NCBI RefSeq assembly: GCF_027886475.1
Contig: NZ_CP115670.1
Span: 2,976,001 to 3,040,000 of the forward strand
Source of the DNA: Corynebacterium sp. SCR221107
GTDB taxonomy: Bacteria; Actinomycetota; Actinomycetes; Mycobacteriales; Mycobacteriaceae
Length of the DNA stretch: 64,000 bases
Direction: 5' to 3'
How positions within the stretch are numbered: position 1 is the stretch's first letter; the number at the start of each line of letters is the position of its first letter. Of this stretch, positions 54,204-63,025 are shown in pieces. Both the position numbers and the translations under genes were made by a program. Under the pieces are notes generated by a model. The model searched no databases. It worked only from the letters and a program-made list of their open reading frames with translations, and had not been told where the DNA came from.

Positions 54204-55388
54204 GTGTCTGAGATCCTGAAAGTCGGCGATCGCAGCCCTCGCGTGGCAGAGGTTCGCCTGGCACTAGCACGTCTAGGACTCTTCCCAGAGTTTGACGCCT
54301 CCGTGGATAACTCCAAGAATCACACCTTCACCGACGCAGATACCTACTTCGACGAAAAGCTGTGCAATGTCTTGCGTGGCTTCCAGCAGTGCCGGGGCAT
54401 CATCGCCTCCGGCGAGATCGATGAAACAACTCTGCGCGTCCTGCGCGAGGCATCCTACCAGCTTGGCGCGCGCGTGCTGAGCTATCAGCCCAACAACCAG
54501 CTCGTTGGTGATGACGTCACGCAGCTTCAGACACAGCTGCAGGAGCTGGGTTTCTACGTCGACCGCATTGACGGGCACTTCGGGGAGTGCACCCACGCCG
54601 CCTTGGTCAATTATCAGCTCAACTATGGCCTCAACCCAGATGGCATCTGCGGACCGAACACCATCCGCGCCCTCGGCAGGCTGGGTCGGCGCATCACCGG
54701 TGGTTCTGCCCAAGCTTTGCGTGAGCGCGCCCGCGTGCGCGACGCCGGCCCGCAGCTGGCGGGCAAGCGCGTGGTCATCGATCCGGCCTTGGGTGGCGCC
54801 AACAAGGGGCAGATCGTCAAGGGTCCCTATGGGGAGATCACCGAGGAGGAGATCATTTGGGATCTCGCCACCCGCATCGAGGGCCGCATGGTGGCAGCTG
54901 GCATGGAAACAATCATGTCCCGACCGCGTCAGGACGATCCCTCCCATAAGCAGCGCGCGGAGATCGCCAACGCCTTCGGCGCCGACCTCATGATCTGCAT
55001 CCAGTGCGATCATTACCAAAATGAGAAGGCCAACGGCGTGGCCACCTTCTACTTCGGCTCTGAGCAGGGTAGTTCCTCAATCACCGGGGAGCTGCTTTCC
55101 GGCCTCGTCCAGCGCGAGATCGTGGCGCGTACGGGCCTTGCCAATTGCGGCAACCATGGTCGCACGTGGGATCTGCTGCGAATTACTCAGATGCCCTCCA
55201 TCGAGGTGGTCATGGGCTATCTCACCAACCCTGGGGATGTAGCTATCCTGACTGATCCCAAGCAGCGCGATGCCATCGCCGAGGCGATCGTGGTTGCGGT
55301 CAAGCGCCTGTATTTGCTTGACGACGATAACCAGCCCACCGGCACCTACAAATTCAGCGAACTGCTCGAACAGGAACTGCTCAAGTAA
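54204..55388 (+). CDS. cwlM: CwlM-type amidase-fold protein (peptidoglycan regulator)
   Basis: A 394-residue cytoplasmic protein: two peptidoglycan-binding repeats (about 10-75 and 95-165) and an amidase_3 domain. Catalytic amidases have IDPGHGG; here it is IDPALGG, so the first zinc His is missing, while the Glu in IEVVMGYLTN is kept. No signal peptide. Mycobacterial CwlM at the same locus is a non-enzymatic activator of MurA controlled by PknB, which fits a dead amidase. GTG 54204 is chosen after AGGAGG; the frame to 54162 has no ribosome site. Confidence 0.88.
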   Translation: MSEILKVGDRSPRVAEVRLALARLGLFPEFDASVDNSKNHTFTDADTYFDEKLCNVLRGFQQCRGIIASGEIDETTLRVLREASYQLGARVLSYQPNNQLVGDDVTQLQTQLQELGFYVDRIDGHFGECTHAALVNYQLNYGLNPDGICGPNTIRALGRLGRRITGGSAQALRERARVRDAGPQLAGKRVVIDPALGGANKGQIVKGPYGEITEEEIIWDLATRIEGRMVAAGMETIMSRPRQDDPSHKQRAEIANAFGADLMICIQCDHYQNEKANGVATFYFGSEQGSSSITGELLSGLVQREIVARTGLANCGNHGRTWDLLRITQMPSIEVVMGYLTNPGDVAILTDPKQRDAIAEAIVVAVKRLYLLDDDNQPTGTYKFSELLEQELLK

Positions 55389-55394
55389 CACGCT

Positions 55395-55435
55395 AAGCCC
55401 CGTAGCGCACGCCTCATCAAATCGATGGGGCTTTT
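55395..55435 (+). terminator. terminator after cwlM
   Basis: AAGCCCC (55395-55401) pairs with GGGGCTT (55427-55433), loop 25 bases, then TTTT. Between convergent genes. Confidence 0.5.
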
Positions 55436-55583
55436 GGCGTATGAGAAGAAGGAACTGAAGGCACCACCAAAGCCACGAAGACCCCGAAGCAGCACCGCGT
55501 GCCCGCGTCGCGGCTGGCTGCTAATCCCTACCCGATTACTCCCGCATCGTCGAGCAAAGGGTGTCAATCGTGCCTGGAGCTGC

Positions 55584-56303
55584 TTAAACCACAGCGCCTG
55601 CGAGTAGCTGTTCTACTGCCTCCGCAGTCAGCAGTGCCTGCGGTGGTGGCAATTCAATACGCAGGCGCGGGAAGTAGGGGTGATCCTCGACCACCTTGAA
55701 TCCCGCGGACTCAAGGATGGATACCTCAAGGATGCCGTGGTCGTCGACATGCTCGTAGACCTCTTCCAACTCCGGTGACAGTGGGGGACAATCGGAGGTT
55801 GTGCGCTCGCCTGGACGTCGGTAAGCAAATGCCTCCACGGCGGTAACCTCCGTGGCCATTAGGGCCGCGAGCACGGCATCCACGAGCACGGATTCAAGGC
55901 CCAGCGCCGCAAAGAGCGCGTCGATGTGCAAGGAGCTCAGCAGGCGGGCGTCGGGGCTAACAGGGGCCGTGGGCAACTGGGCGCTGCCGGGGGCTTGGGC
56001 GGGCTTGCAGTACAACACGGTGGCGATGACCCGCCCACCGGGTGGAACCACGTGCGCGACCTCATCAATTAGCGCCTCCTCGCCCGCCACGGGGCGCGGA
56101 GCCGCGATGAGGCTAAACCCACACTCGCCGTTTTCCAGCAGCACGGAGGCCACCCAAGCTTCTTTCTCGAAGCGCTCGCTGCCGTCGGCAAGCACACGCT
56201 CGGCCACGCTGGGTTCGAACTCCCAGAACACACTGGAGGCGCAGCCGGGGTGCATGACGGATACGGTCTCCGGCTCCAGCTTGAGTAGGGAAGGGGTGCG
56301 CAT
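55584..56303 (-). CDS. conserved actinobacterial protein next to parB (Rv3916c position)
   Basis: A 239-residue acidic protein beginning MRTPSLLKLEPETVSVMHPG and ending in a region like FPRLRIELPPPQALLTAEAV. It lies between cwlM and parB, where mycobacteria have Rv3916c, and is 11 bases after the parB stop on the same strand, so it is likely co-transcribed. The length and the HPYFPRLRIELP ending hint at an acetyltransferase-like fold, but no clear site is visible. Function unknown. Confidence 0.7.
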   Translation of the reverse strand: MRTPSLLKLEPETVSVMHPGCASSVFWEFEPSVAERVLADGSERFEKEAWVASVLLENGECGFSLIAAPRPVAGEEALIDEVAHVVPPGGRVIATVLYCKPAQAPGSAQLPTAPVSPDARLLSSLHIDALFAALGLESVLVDAVLAALMATEVTAVEAFAYRRPGERTTSDCPPLSPELEEVYEHVDDHGILEVSILESAGFKVVEDHPYFPRLRIELPPPQALLTAEAVEQLLAGAVV

Positions 56304-56314
56304 CGCTTTGATGC

Positions 56315-57403
56315 CTAACCCTGAAGGATCCCCATGATACGTTCGAAGTCCTCGCGGTCGCCGAACTCAACGACGATCTTGCCCTTGCGCTTGCCCATTG
56401 ACACCGAGACCTTGGTATCGAGGTTGTCCGCGAGCGACTCTGCGGCGTGGGTGAGGTACTCCGGCGTTGGCGCCTTCTCCCGTGGAGTCTTCTTCGGCTC
56501 GTCGCCGCGGTTGAGCAAGGTGACGGCCTCCTCGGTGGCGCGGACCGAGAGTCCCTCGGCAACGATGCGATTAGCCAGAGTCTCCTGCGCCTGTTCGCCA
56601 GCCTTCAAGCCCAGCAAGGCACGGGCGTGGCCAGCCGACAGCACTCCGGCGGCGACCTTGCGCTGCACCGCCACCGGCAGGCTCAGCAGGCGAATCATGT
56701 TGGAGATCACCGGGCGCGAGCGGCCGAGGCGATCGGCGAGCTCGTTGTGGGTGACGCCGAACTCCTCCAGCAGCTGCTGGTAGGCCGCGGCTTCTTCCAA
56801 GGGGTTGAGCTGTACGCGGTGGATGTTTTCCAAGAGCGCGTCGCGCAGCATGTTGGAATCATCGGTGGCGCGCACAATCGCAGGGATGACCCCGAGCCCG
56901 GCCTTGGAGGCCGCTCGCCAACGGCGCTCGCCCATGATGATCTCGTAGCGATCATCGCTGGTCTCACGCACGACAATCGGCTGCAGGAGACCGAACTCCC
57001 TGATGGAGTGAACCAGTTCTCCTAGATCATCCTCGTCGAAGACGGTGCGGGGGTTTTTGTCGTTGGGGATGATCAGGCCAATGGGGATCTCCCGGTAGGA
57101 GGCGCCGAACTCCTGCTCCTGTGCCTGCTCCTCACGGGTGTGTGCGGCCGCAGCCTCGGCAAGAATGGGGTTCACCCGCGCGCCGGTAGCATCGCGGACA
57201 ACCTTGTGCGGTTTTCCTGGGAGGTGTTCACCGGGCTTGGGGGAGGCCTGGTTGCCACCCTCAGCCTCGCTGGACTTGCCGTTGTCGGGCCCGAAAACAA
57301 CATCGGCTGCGGTGCTACCGATGCGGGTGCCCGGGGTGGGGCTGGAAGTAATCAGCGCAGCCAATCCGCGTCCGAGTCCGCCCTTGCGGGTTTCTTGGTT
57401 CAT
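56315..57403 (-). CDS. parB: chromosome-partitioning protein ParB
   Basis: A 362-residue ParB: N-terminal [14 protein letters not shown]-binding/ParB motif [35 protein letters not shown] and a C-terminal dimerisation domain. It loads on parS (GTTTCACGTGAAAC) and slides as a CTP clamp. Seven parS copies lie in this window. ATG 57403 (MNQETRKGG) follows AAAGGGAAG; the frame to 57454 is unsupported. Confidence 0.96.
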   Translation of the reverse strand: MNQETRKGGLGRGLAALITSSPTPGTRIGSTAADVVFGPDNGKSSEAEGGNQASPKPGEHLPGKPHKVVRDATGARVNPILAEAAAAHTREEQAQEQEFGASYREIPIGLIIPNDKNPRTVFDEDDLGELVHSIREFGLLQPIVVRETSDDRYEIIMGERRWRAASKAGLGVIPAIVRATDDSNMLRDALLENIHRVQLNPLEEAAAYQQLLEEFGVTHNELADRLGRSRPVISNMIRLLSLPVAVQRKVAAGVLSAGHARALLGLKAGEQAQETLANRIVAEGLSVRATEEAVTLLNRGDEPKKTPREKAPTPEYLTHAAESLADNLDTKVSVSMGKRKGKIVVEFGDREDFERIMGILQG

Positions 57404-57562
57404 TAGCTTTTCTTCCCTTTTCTTCCACGTGGTGACGCGAACTGCAACACCCATGATCTGCCCGGTTGCCGGCCGGCAAGGCCGAATGCGACCGGATCGT
57501 TTTTGTACTTAGTGTGCTTGCCGACGACCACCGTTGCGGCAAGCTGCATTGAAGGCTCTATC

Positions 57563-58627
57563 CTAATGGGATTCCTGCGCCGATGGCTGTGCGGAATCGA
57601 GCTGCCCACCGGCTCCATCCTGCTCACCGTGAGCACCGTGAGCACTGTCTGCACTGCCCTCGGCCTCATCATTGGCACCAGACTCCGAGGGCTTCGCGCC
57701 CGGGGAGGCGGCCGCCGGGGCCACACCCACCGCTCCCGATTCCGGGGTAGGCAGGTAGTCACCGCGGTTGGCCAGCTCGCGGGCGGCGTCCATGTAGGCC
57801 ATCGCGCCACGCGAGCCTGGGTCATATCCGAGAACGGTCTGCCCGTAGCCCGGAGCCTCGGAGACCTTGACCGAGCGTGGGATCTTGGTGCGCAGCACCA
57901 CCTCACCGAAATGGCCGCGGACCTCTTCGGTCACCTGCTCGGCGAGCTTGGTGCGCGCGTCGTACATCGTCAGCAAGATCGCCGAAATGTGTAGCTCGGA
58001 GTTGAGGTGTTGGCGAATCATGGAGATGTTGTTGAGCAGCTGGCCCACGCCTTCGAGTGCGTAGTACTCGCACTGGATGGGGATGAGGACCTCAGTGACT
58101 GCCGTCATCGCGTTGATGGTCAACAGGCCGAGCGAGGGCGGGCAGTCGATGAAGATGTAGTCGAAGCCAGCTTTCCGCATGAACTCGGTCTCGAGCGCGT
58201 CGCGGAGGCGATACTCCCGGCGCACCATGGACACCAGTTCAATCTCAGCGCCGGCCAGGTCGATCGTGGCGGGGATGCAGAACAGGTTCTCGCTGGCGGT
58301 CGACGGTTGGATGGCCTCTTGCGCGCTACATTCCCCAATGAGCATCTCGTAGCTCGACAATGTTCCGGCACGGTGCTCCACCCCGAGCGCGGTGGAGGCA
58401 TTACCCTGTGGGTCAAGGTCGACTACCAGCACCTTGAGGCCGTTGAGAGCTAGACCTGCGGCAAGATTCACCGATGAGGTGGTCTTGCCAACCCCACCTT
58501 TTTGGTTCGCCACCGTCAGCCGTCGCGGCTGCGCGGGCTTCGGCAGGTGAAGCTGGTTGCTTAACACCTGGGCCGCCCGATGCGCAGCCTCCGCAATCGG
58601 CGTATCGTCCCAGTTCAGATCGTCCAT
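57563..58627 (-). CDS. parA: chromosome-partitioning ATPase ParA
   Basis: A 354-residue Walker-type ATPase: ANQKGGVGKTTSSVNLAAGL (deviant Walker A), VVDLDPQGNASTALG, FIDCPPSLGLLTINAM. It moves the origin with ParB and in corynebacteria also meets polar-growth factors. The C-terminal 60 residues are a low-complexity Ala/Ser/Gly tail, unusual for ParA. ATG 58627 (MDDLNWDDTP) is preferred because AAGAAGGGG precedes it; ATG 58657 is the alternative. parB follows after 159 bases, with a dispersed word at 57516 in that gap. Confidence 0.95.
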   Translation of the reverse strand: MDDLNWDDTPIAEAAHRAAQVLSNQLHLPKPAQPRRLTVANQKGGVGKTTSSVNLAAGLALNGLKVLVVDLDPQGNASTALGVEHRAGTLSSYEMLIGECSAQEAIQPSTASENLFCIPATIDLAGAEIELVSMVRREYRLRDALETEFMRKAGFDYIFIDCPPSLGLLTINAMTAVTEVLIPIQCEYYALEGVGQLLNNISMIRQHLNSELHISAILLTMYDARTKLAEQVTEEVRGHFGEVVLRTKIPRSVKVSEAPGYGQTVLGYDPGSRGAMAYMDAARELANRGDYLPTPESGAVGVAPAAASPGAKPSESGANDEAEGSADSAHGAHGEQDGAGGQLDSAQPSAQESH

Positions 58628-58657
58628 GAGCCCCTTCTTCACGGCATTTCGCGGCAT

Positions 58658-58972
58658 GTCGCGGCCCCCCGCCGTCGAGGTTGACCGTCAAATGTACGCC
58701 ATCTACCTTAGTTCTTTTCCCCCGGCCACTCCACCATCGGCCGGGTAGGCACACCAGGCAACGGGCCCGCACCCGCCATTGTCCCCGACGCAGCCGCCGT
58801 CACCTGTGTTTTCACACCAACGCGCCCGCACGCACCTCGATGATGCACCTGGGATGATGCACCCATTTTTCCCTTTGCCACACCGCCGATCCTTGATCAC
58901 ATGCCTAGCACACGACCCCACTAAAGGCGTCTGGGGAGCAATGGATGCTCAGATGAGTGTCGACGGCTTCGC
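58658..58972. other. intergenic stretch between rsmG and parA
   Basis: About 315 bases, GC-rich, holding the parAB promoter region. No repeat, gene or clear operator is seen. Confidence 0.25.
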
Positions 58973-59698
58973 TTAGCGCTTCTTGCGAATCGCGATGAGT
59001 GTGGTCGGTTCGGGTAGCTGCTTGCCGACGCTGAAGATTTCGACCATCCCACCGCCAGCCTTGGCGATAAGTGCTTGGTCGCGCTCCGGCTCCTCGTGCA
59101 CACTGGTTCCTTTCATGGCAATCATCCGACCCCCCTTGGAAAGCAAGGGCAGCGACCACCCAGCTAGCTTGCCCAGGGGAGCGACCGCGCGAGAGGTAAC
59201 AATATCGATGGGGCCAAGCTGAGCGCGGACGAACTTTTCTTCGGCACGCCCGCGAATCACCCGCACATTGTCTAGCTCGAGGGCATCCACCACCTCATCC
59301 AGGAAGACCGAGCGCTTCAGCAGAGGCTCGATGAGTGTGATGGATAGGTCGGGGCGCGCCAGCACCAGTGGGATGCCGGGCAGGCCCGCACCCGAACCGA
59401 TGTCGGCTACCCGGGCCCCATGATCCATCGCCTCGCCGATCACCGCACAGTTGAGGATATGGCGATCCCACAGCTTTGGAATCTCCCTCGGTCCCATAAA
59501 GCCACGGATCGAACCGGCGGTAGCCAGCAGGCCGTGATAGGCAATCGCCTTGTCGAGGTTCTCGCCAAAGATCTCGGAAGCAATCTCTGGCGGCGGCAGC
59601 AGGGGATTGCCCTGCGCATCGGCCGTCAGGTCGTCGAAGGAACCTGGTTTCACGTGAAACATCCTAACTTTTTCGTTCATCTCCACGGTGTGCACCAT
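58973..59698 (-). CDS. rsmG: 16S rRNA (guanine-527-N7) methyltransferase
   Basis: A 241-residue SAM-dependent enzyme (GidB). SAM motif VADIGSGAGLPGIPL, then RAVAPLGKLAGWSLPLL and the family start WDRHILNCAVI. Loss gives low-level streptomycin resistance in many bacteria. ATG 59698 is the longest start; ATG 59680 and 59662 are possible. The parS site at 59646-59661 covers codons near the N-terminus and is read as FHVKP. Confidence 0.95.
   Translation of the reverse strand: MVHTVEMNEKVRMFHVKPGSFDDLTADAQGNPLLPPPEIASEIFGENLDKAIAYHGLLATAGSIRGFMGPREIPKLWDRHILNCAVIGEAMDHGARVADIGSGAGLPGIPLVLARPDLSITLIEPLLKRSVFLDEVVDALELDNVRVIRGRAEEKFVRAQLGPIDIVTSRAVAPLGKLAGWSLPLLSKGGRMIAMKGTSVHEEPERDQALIAKAGGGMVEIFSVGKQLPEPTTLIAIRKKR
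59646..59661. promoter_or_regulatory. parS: parS site 7, in the 5' part of rsmG
   Basis: GGTTTCACGTGAAACA, perfect core, about 3 kb from oriC and the nearest to it in the window. Encodes FHVKP in RsmG. Confidence 0.95.
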
Positions 59699-59839
59699 GG
59701 CCTACCACTGCTTGTCACCGCCTATTATTGCCCACGAGTTCCTTCCTCTTCGCCGCCACTAGATACTCGCCAACCCCACACTATGGGGCCGGGCGGCAGG
59801 GTAGTAGCGGGCCAGTGGGTGTGCACAGGAGGAGCCCTT

Positions 59840-59941
59840 ATGGTCACTAGACAACTTAACACGAGCCTGCGACTTCGCCCCGCGCGCCTGTCGAAGCATT
59901 CGAAAGGAATCAGCATGGGTCCGATCCGAAAGCAAGCATGA
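59840..59941 (+). CDS. possible 33-residue basic peptide
   Basis: ATG 59840 lies seven bases after a perfect AGGAGG. The peptide is strongly basic (MVTRQLNTSLRLRPARLSKH, ending GPIRKQA) with no other feature. It runs opposite to both neighbours in the 360-base gap between rsmG and yidC. Only the ribosome site supports it. Confidence 0.3.
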   Translation: MVTRQLNTSLRLRPARLSKHSKGISMGPIRKQA

Positions 59942-59995
59942 AGGGACACAGACCGCGCTTTTGCACGTGGGGACTGCGGGCGTCGGAAAGCAATA

Positions 59996-60034
59996 AAAAA
60001 ACCGCCCGCAACCTCTTCGGTCGGGGCGGTTGAT
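59996..60034 (-). terminator. terminator of the rpmH-yidC operon
   Basis: On the minus strand AACCGCCC pairs with GGGCGGTT around a 16-base loop and runs into TTTTTTTATT. It lies about 30 bases after the yidC stop. Jag, which in mycobacteria follows yidC, is absent here. Confidence 0.85.
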
Positions 60035-60061
60035 TTTTGCTTCTAGCGACAACGATGCGCC

Positions 60062-61024
60062 TTAGTTCTTACGTTTGTTACCCTTGCGCTTCGGATTGTC
60101 CGGGCGCTGGCCAGGCTTCGGGGCGGTGGCGCGCTTGGATTCCTTCTTAGCGGCGAGCTCGGCCTCTTCTTCGGCATCCATCTTTGCGAAGACGGCGCGC
60201 TGCTGGAAGAAGGTCCAGATGTTGTTGGAGACCATGTAGAACAGCAGGCCGATGTGCCACAGAACGCCGGTGAACAAAATGGTCAGCGGCATGAACCACA
60301 GCATCATGCGGTTCATCATGTCGGTCTGCATCTGCATCTGCGAGTTCGCGGCCGGCTTTTGCTTGCCGGAGGCGATACGCGCCTTCTGGCGATCCACGGA
60401 CAGGCGGGCATTCATGTGCGTAGCTACCACGATGATGAGAATCAGCGGTGCTGCCACGCTGATGATGTTGATCTGCGTGAATCCACCACCGAATGCCTCG
60501 TACATCTCCTTCGGCATCGAGATGTAGGCCGACAACGGGACGCCGAACAGGCGGGCATCGAGGAAGGACTGCACATCGTCGGGGTTGAAGATGTAGTTCG
60601 CGGTCGCGCGGTTTTGCTCAACGCTCAAGCCCAGCTGGCCGGTGCCGGTGCCGGTGCGGTTGAAGGAACGCAGCACGTGGAACAGGCCGATGAACACCGG
60701 GATCTGCACCAGCATCGGGATGCAGCCGGCGATGGGATTAACGCCCATCTCCTTTTGGAGTTTGCGGGTCTCCTCCATCATCTTTTGCTGATCGTTCGCG
60801 TACTTCTTGCGGATTTCTTCCATGTGCGGTTGGAATTCCTGCATGCGACGCACCGAGCGCATTTGGTTGACAGTTGGCTTCACCAGCAGGGCGCGGATGG
60901 TAAATGTCAAAAGCACAATTGCCAGCACCCAGGAAACGCCGGAATCTGGACTGATCACAAAGCTTACGACTTTGTGCCAGAACCACAGGATGGCCGAAAT
61001 TGGCCAGTAAATAAAATTGAGCAC
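60062..61024 (-). CDS. yidC: membrane protein insertase YidC
   Basis: A 320-residue insertase with five helices: ISPDSGVSWVLAIVLLTFTI, GCIPMLVQIPVFIGLFHVLR, and LWHIGLLFYMVSNNIWTFFQ. The conserved Arg in the hydrophilic groove lies in LTFTIRALLVKP. The tail is basic (PKRKGNKRKN), which may contact the ribosome. GTG 61024 is the start. It integrates membrane proteins alone or with SecYEG. Confidence 0.95.
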   Translation of the reverse strand: MLNFIYWPISAILWFWHKVVSFVISPDSGVSWVLAIVLLTFTIRALLVKPTVNQMRSVRRMQEFQPHMEEIRKKYANDQQKMMEETRKLQKEMGVNPIAGCIPMLVQIPVFIGLFHVLRSFNRTGTGTGQLGLSVEQNRATANYIFNPDDVQSFLDARLFGVPLSAYISMPKEMYEAFGGGFTQINIISVAAPLILIIVVATHMNARLSVDRQKARIASGKQKPAANSQMQMQTDMMNRMMLWFMPLTILFTGVLWHIGLLFYMVSNNIWTFFQQRAVFAKMDAEEEAELAAKKESKRATAPKPGQRPDNPKRKGNKRKN

Positions 61025-61086
61025 CTTGGTTCAGGTCTCCTTGAGTTCGGTTGTCAGCTGGTCAGGTGATGCTGGAAACGGAGACC

Positions 61087-61545
61087 TTAATGGATGTCCG
61101 CATCCCTCATCGAAGCAGGCAGGGGAACCGGGTCGAATCCCCCTGGATGCCAGGGGCCACACTTGGCCAACCGTACGAGCGTGAGCACGCTACCGATGAA
61201 AGCACCGCGGGTGGCGATTGCTTCCAGCGCATACGCACTGCAGGTTGGCTCGAAACGGCAGGTAGAGCCCATCTTAAGGGCTGAAAGGTATTTTTGGTAA
61301 AAACGAACCGCCCCATAGAGCATTTTGGCGGCAATACCACTCGGGCGGGGGGCTGCGACTTCGCCCCCTGTATCACCATCGCCTCCATCGTCACCGGCGG
61401 CGACGTCTGTGGCTTCATCGAGACGAATCCCGCTGGCCACAGGGTCAGGCCCGGACGACGAAGACGCGTTCGAGGCCCGCGAATAATGGGCCTGCGAATC
61501 AGAATCAATTGCGTCGGAGCGCTTTGGCCAGTGCTTTTTGCACAT
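61087..61545 (-). CDS. yidD: membrane protein insertion efficiency factor YidD
   Basis: The C-terminal 80 residues are YidD: AVRFYQKYLSALKMG, CRFEPTCSAYALEAI and RLAKCGPWHPGGFDPVP. A hydrophilic head of about 70 residues, rich in Ser, Asp and Gly, precedes this and is unusual, since family members are normally 70-100 residues. ATG 61545 has AGGAG nine bases upstream and overlaps rnpA by 41 bases; GTG 61440 would give a shorter form without a ribosome site. Confidence 0.88.
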   Translation of the reverse strand: MCKKHWPKRSDAIDSDSQAHYSRASNASSSSGPDPVASGIRLDEATDVAAGDDGGDGDTGGEVAAPRPSGIAAKMLYGAVRFYQKYLSALKMGSTCRFEPTCSAYALEAIATRGAFIGSVLTLVRLAKCGPWHPGGFDPVPLPASMRDADIH

Positions 61546-61900
61546 CGCTGCGAAGCTCCTCATAGCTTGCGCTTGCCGACGGCGGCAAGGCCCTAATAAC
61601 GACGGTAGCCTGCGCCGGAACGGTCGGCGCTAGCTCAGCAAAGATGTGCCGCAACATGCGCGAGACGCGGTGACGGGTCACCGCATTGCCCACCGCCTTC
61701 GACACAACGAGCCCGCACCGCGGTCCGCCAAAACTCGCGAGATCCTTCGTCCGCATTCCCTCGGCGAGACTAAGGTCCTCCGGTCGGCGCTGATCGAGGC
61801 GTATATGCACAACAGCGGTGCTCCTGCCTGCACGCTTACCTTTCCGAATTGTCTGGCGAAACTGTTCGGAAGAGGAGAGTTTGTGCTGGGCGGGAAGCAC
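61505..61900 (-). CDS. rnpA: ribonuclease P protein component
   Basis: A 131-residue basic protein that helps the M1 RNA mature tRNA 5' ends. RNR motif: VGNAVTRHRVSRMLRH. GTG 61900 is the start. It follows rpmH by 45 bases, the universal gene pair, and its end overlaps yidD. Confidence 0.95.
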   Translation of the reverse strand: MLPAQHKLSSSEQFRQTIRKGKRAGRSTAVVHIRLDQRRPEDLSLAEGMRTKDLASFGGPRCGLVVSKAVGNAVTRHRVSRMLRHIFAELAPTVPAQATVVIRALPPSASASYEELRSDVQKALAKALRRN

Positions 61901-61945
61901 CGCTGTTTGCTTTCTTTTCTCAAGAAACGACGCTGGTTACGTAAA

Positions 61946-62089
61946 TTACGCAGTCAGCTTCTCGCGTCCCTTACGACGACGTGCTGCCACGATTGCGCGA
62001 CCTGCACGGGTAGCCATGCGGGTACGGAAGCCGTGCTTGCGTGCGCGACGACGGTTGTTCGGCTGGAACGTCCGCTTGCCCTTTGCCAC
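61946..62089 (-). CDS. rpmH: 50S ribosomal protein L34
   Basis: A 47-residue basic protein reading [20 protein letters not shown] onward, ending REKLTA. GTG 62089 is the start; the frame is too short to be obvious in ordinary gene searches. First gene of the minus-strand operon rpmH-rnpA-yidD-yidC that runs away from oriC. Confidence 0.97.
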   Translation of the reverse strand: MAKGKRTFQPNNRRRARKHGFRTRMATRAGRAIVAARRRKGREKLTA

Positions 62090-62520
62090 GGTAAAACTCC
62101 TATATAACTACTGGGTGGCCCAGTTGCGACCATGCGCGAAGACGCGCCGACCACGGCGAGAAGGCACCCACAAAGATGGATAATGAATGAGAGCGATTAT
62201 CAACAAGTGATCCCTGACCGCCGCTGGCGGGGCCACGGTGCTCTCGAAAAGCACGTGCGATTGACGCGCGTAAGCGCGCCCGTTGCAGTGTCAGACTCGT
62301 TTAGACTACGCGAGCTACGGCGGGCTAAACAAATCGACACACCTTCCCCCCGAAGTTACCCCTCTAATTTCAATCTTGTAATTACATCGGCAGCTCATAC
62401 CCACTTTTGCCGGTCAGCGCGGTAACGACACGCCGAAAATTTGACTTTTCCGCCCTCAAAGTCCGCGCAGGCGACCTCATCTTGAGGGTTGCCTCCTTCT
62501 GGATGGCGCACATTTTTAGA
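62090..62520. other. promoter region of rpmH, left border of oriC
   Basis: No gene. A+T content rises from about 62330. The rpmH transcript must begin here, but I cannot fix a promoter. Confidence 0.35.
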
Positions 62521-63025
62521 CAAGTTATCCACATAGCGAGTAACAATGTGTGCAGAAGAAAAATCACACAGTGTGAAAAGCGAAGGCTGTGGATAACTCT
62601 CAACTTCATGTTGAGAAATCCACACAAGCCCACCAAAAACGCAGTTCATCGACATGTTTTTCCGGTGGTGAGTTTTTCACAGGGATGTGAGATGCTTGTG
62701 GATAACTTTATCCACAGGCGCCCACACCCCGCGGGGCGAAAGTTATCCACAGGTGTGGATAACTCCTGTGGATAGCCGGTTCAACGGGGTTTTCCCTTGT
62801 GAACAACGCGGTGAAAACCGTGTGATTAGAAAAATGACAAAAGTTGAGGAGTTTTCCTCGGCTTGTGGAGTTTCGCGCCGATTTTTGCCCCAAAAGTCAG
62901 CGTGTAGGACAAGTTATCCACAAGTTTTGGGCGATAATTGCCAAGTTTTGTCCATATTGTCCCCTCGTTTTTCGCGGAATCTCCATAGATTTTGCGCATG
63001 TTGCACAAGTTACAAAGGAAGCTAA
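62521..63025. other. oriC: replication origin oriC
   Basis: Seven perfect DnaA boxes (TTATCCACA or its complement): 62525 (+), 62588 (-), 62697 (-), 62708 (+), 62743 (+), 62754 (-), 62914 (+); an imperfect one at 62767. Four form two symmetric pairs with two-base gaps (62697/62708 back to back and 62743/62754 face to face). An A+T-rich stretch at 62920-63010 before dnaA is the likely unwinding element. Confidence 0.95.

Noticed and set aside
59699..60061. Missing jag (R3H) gene after yidC as a special loss
   Set aside because: I believe other corynebacteria also lack it at this place, so it is probably a genus feature and not particular to this strain.
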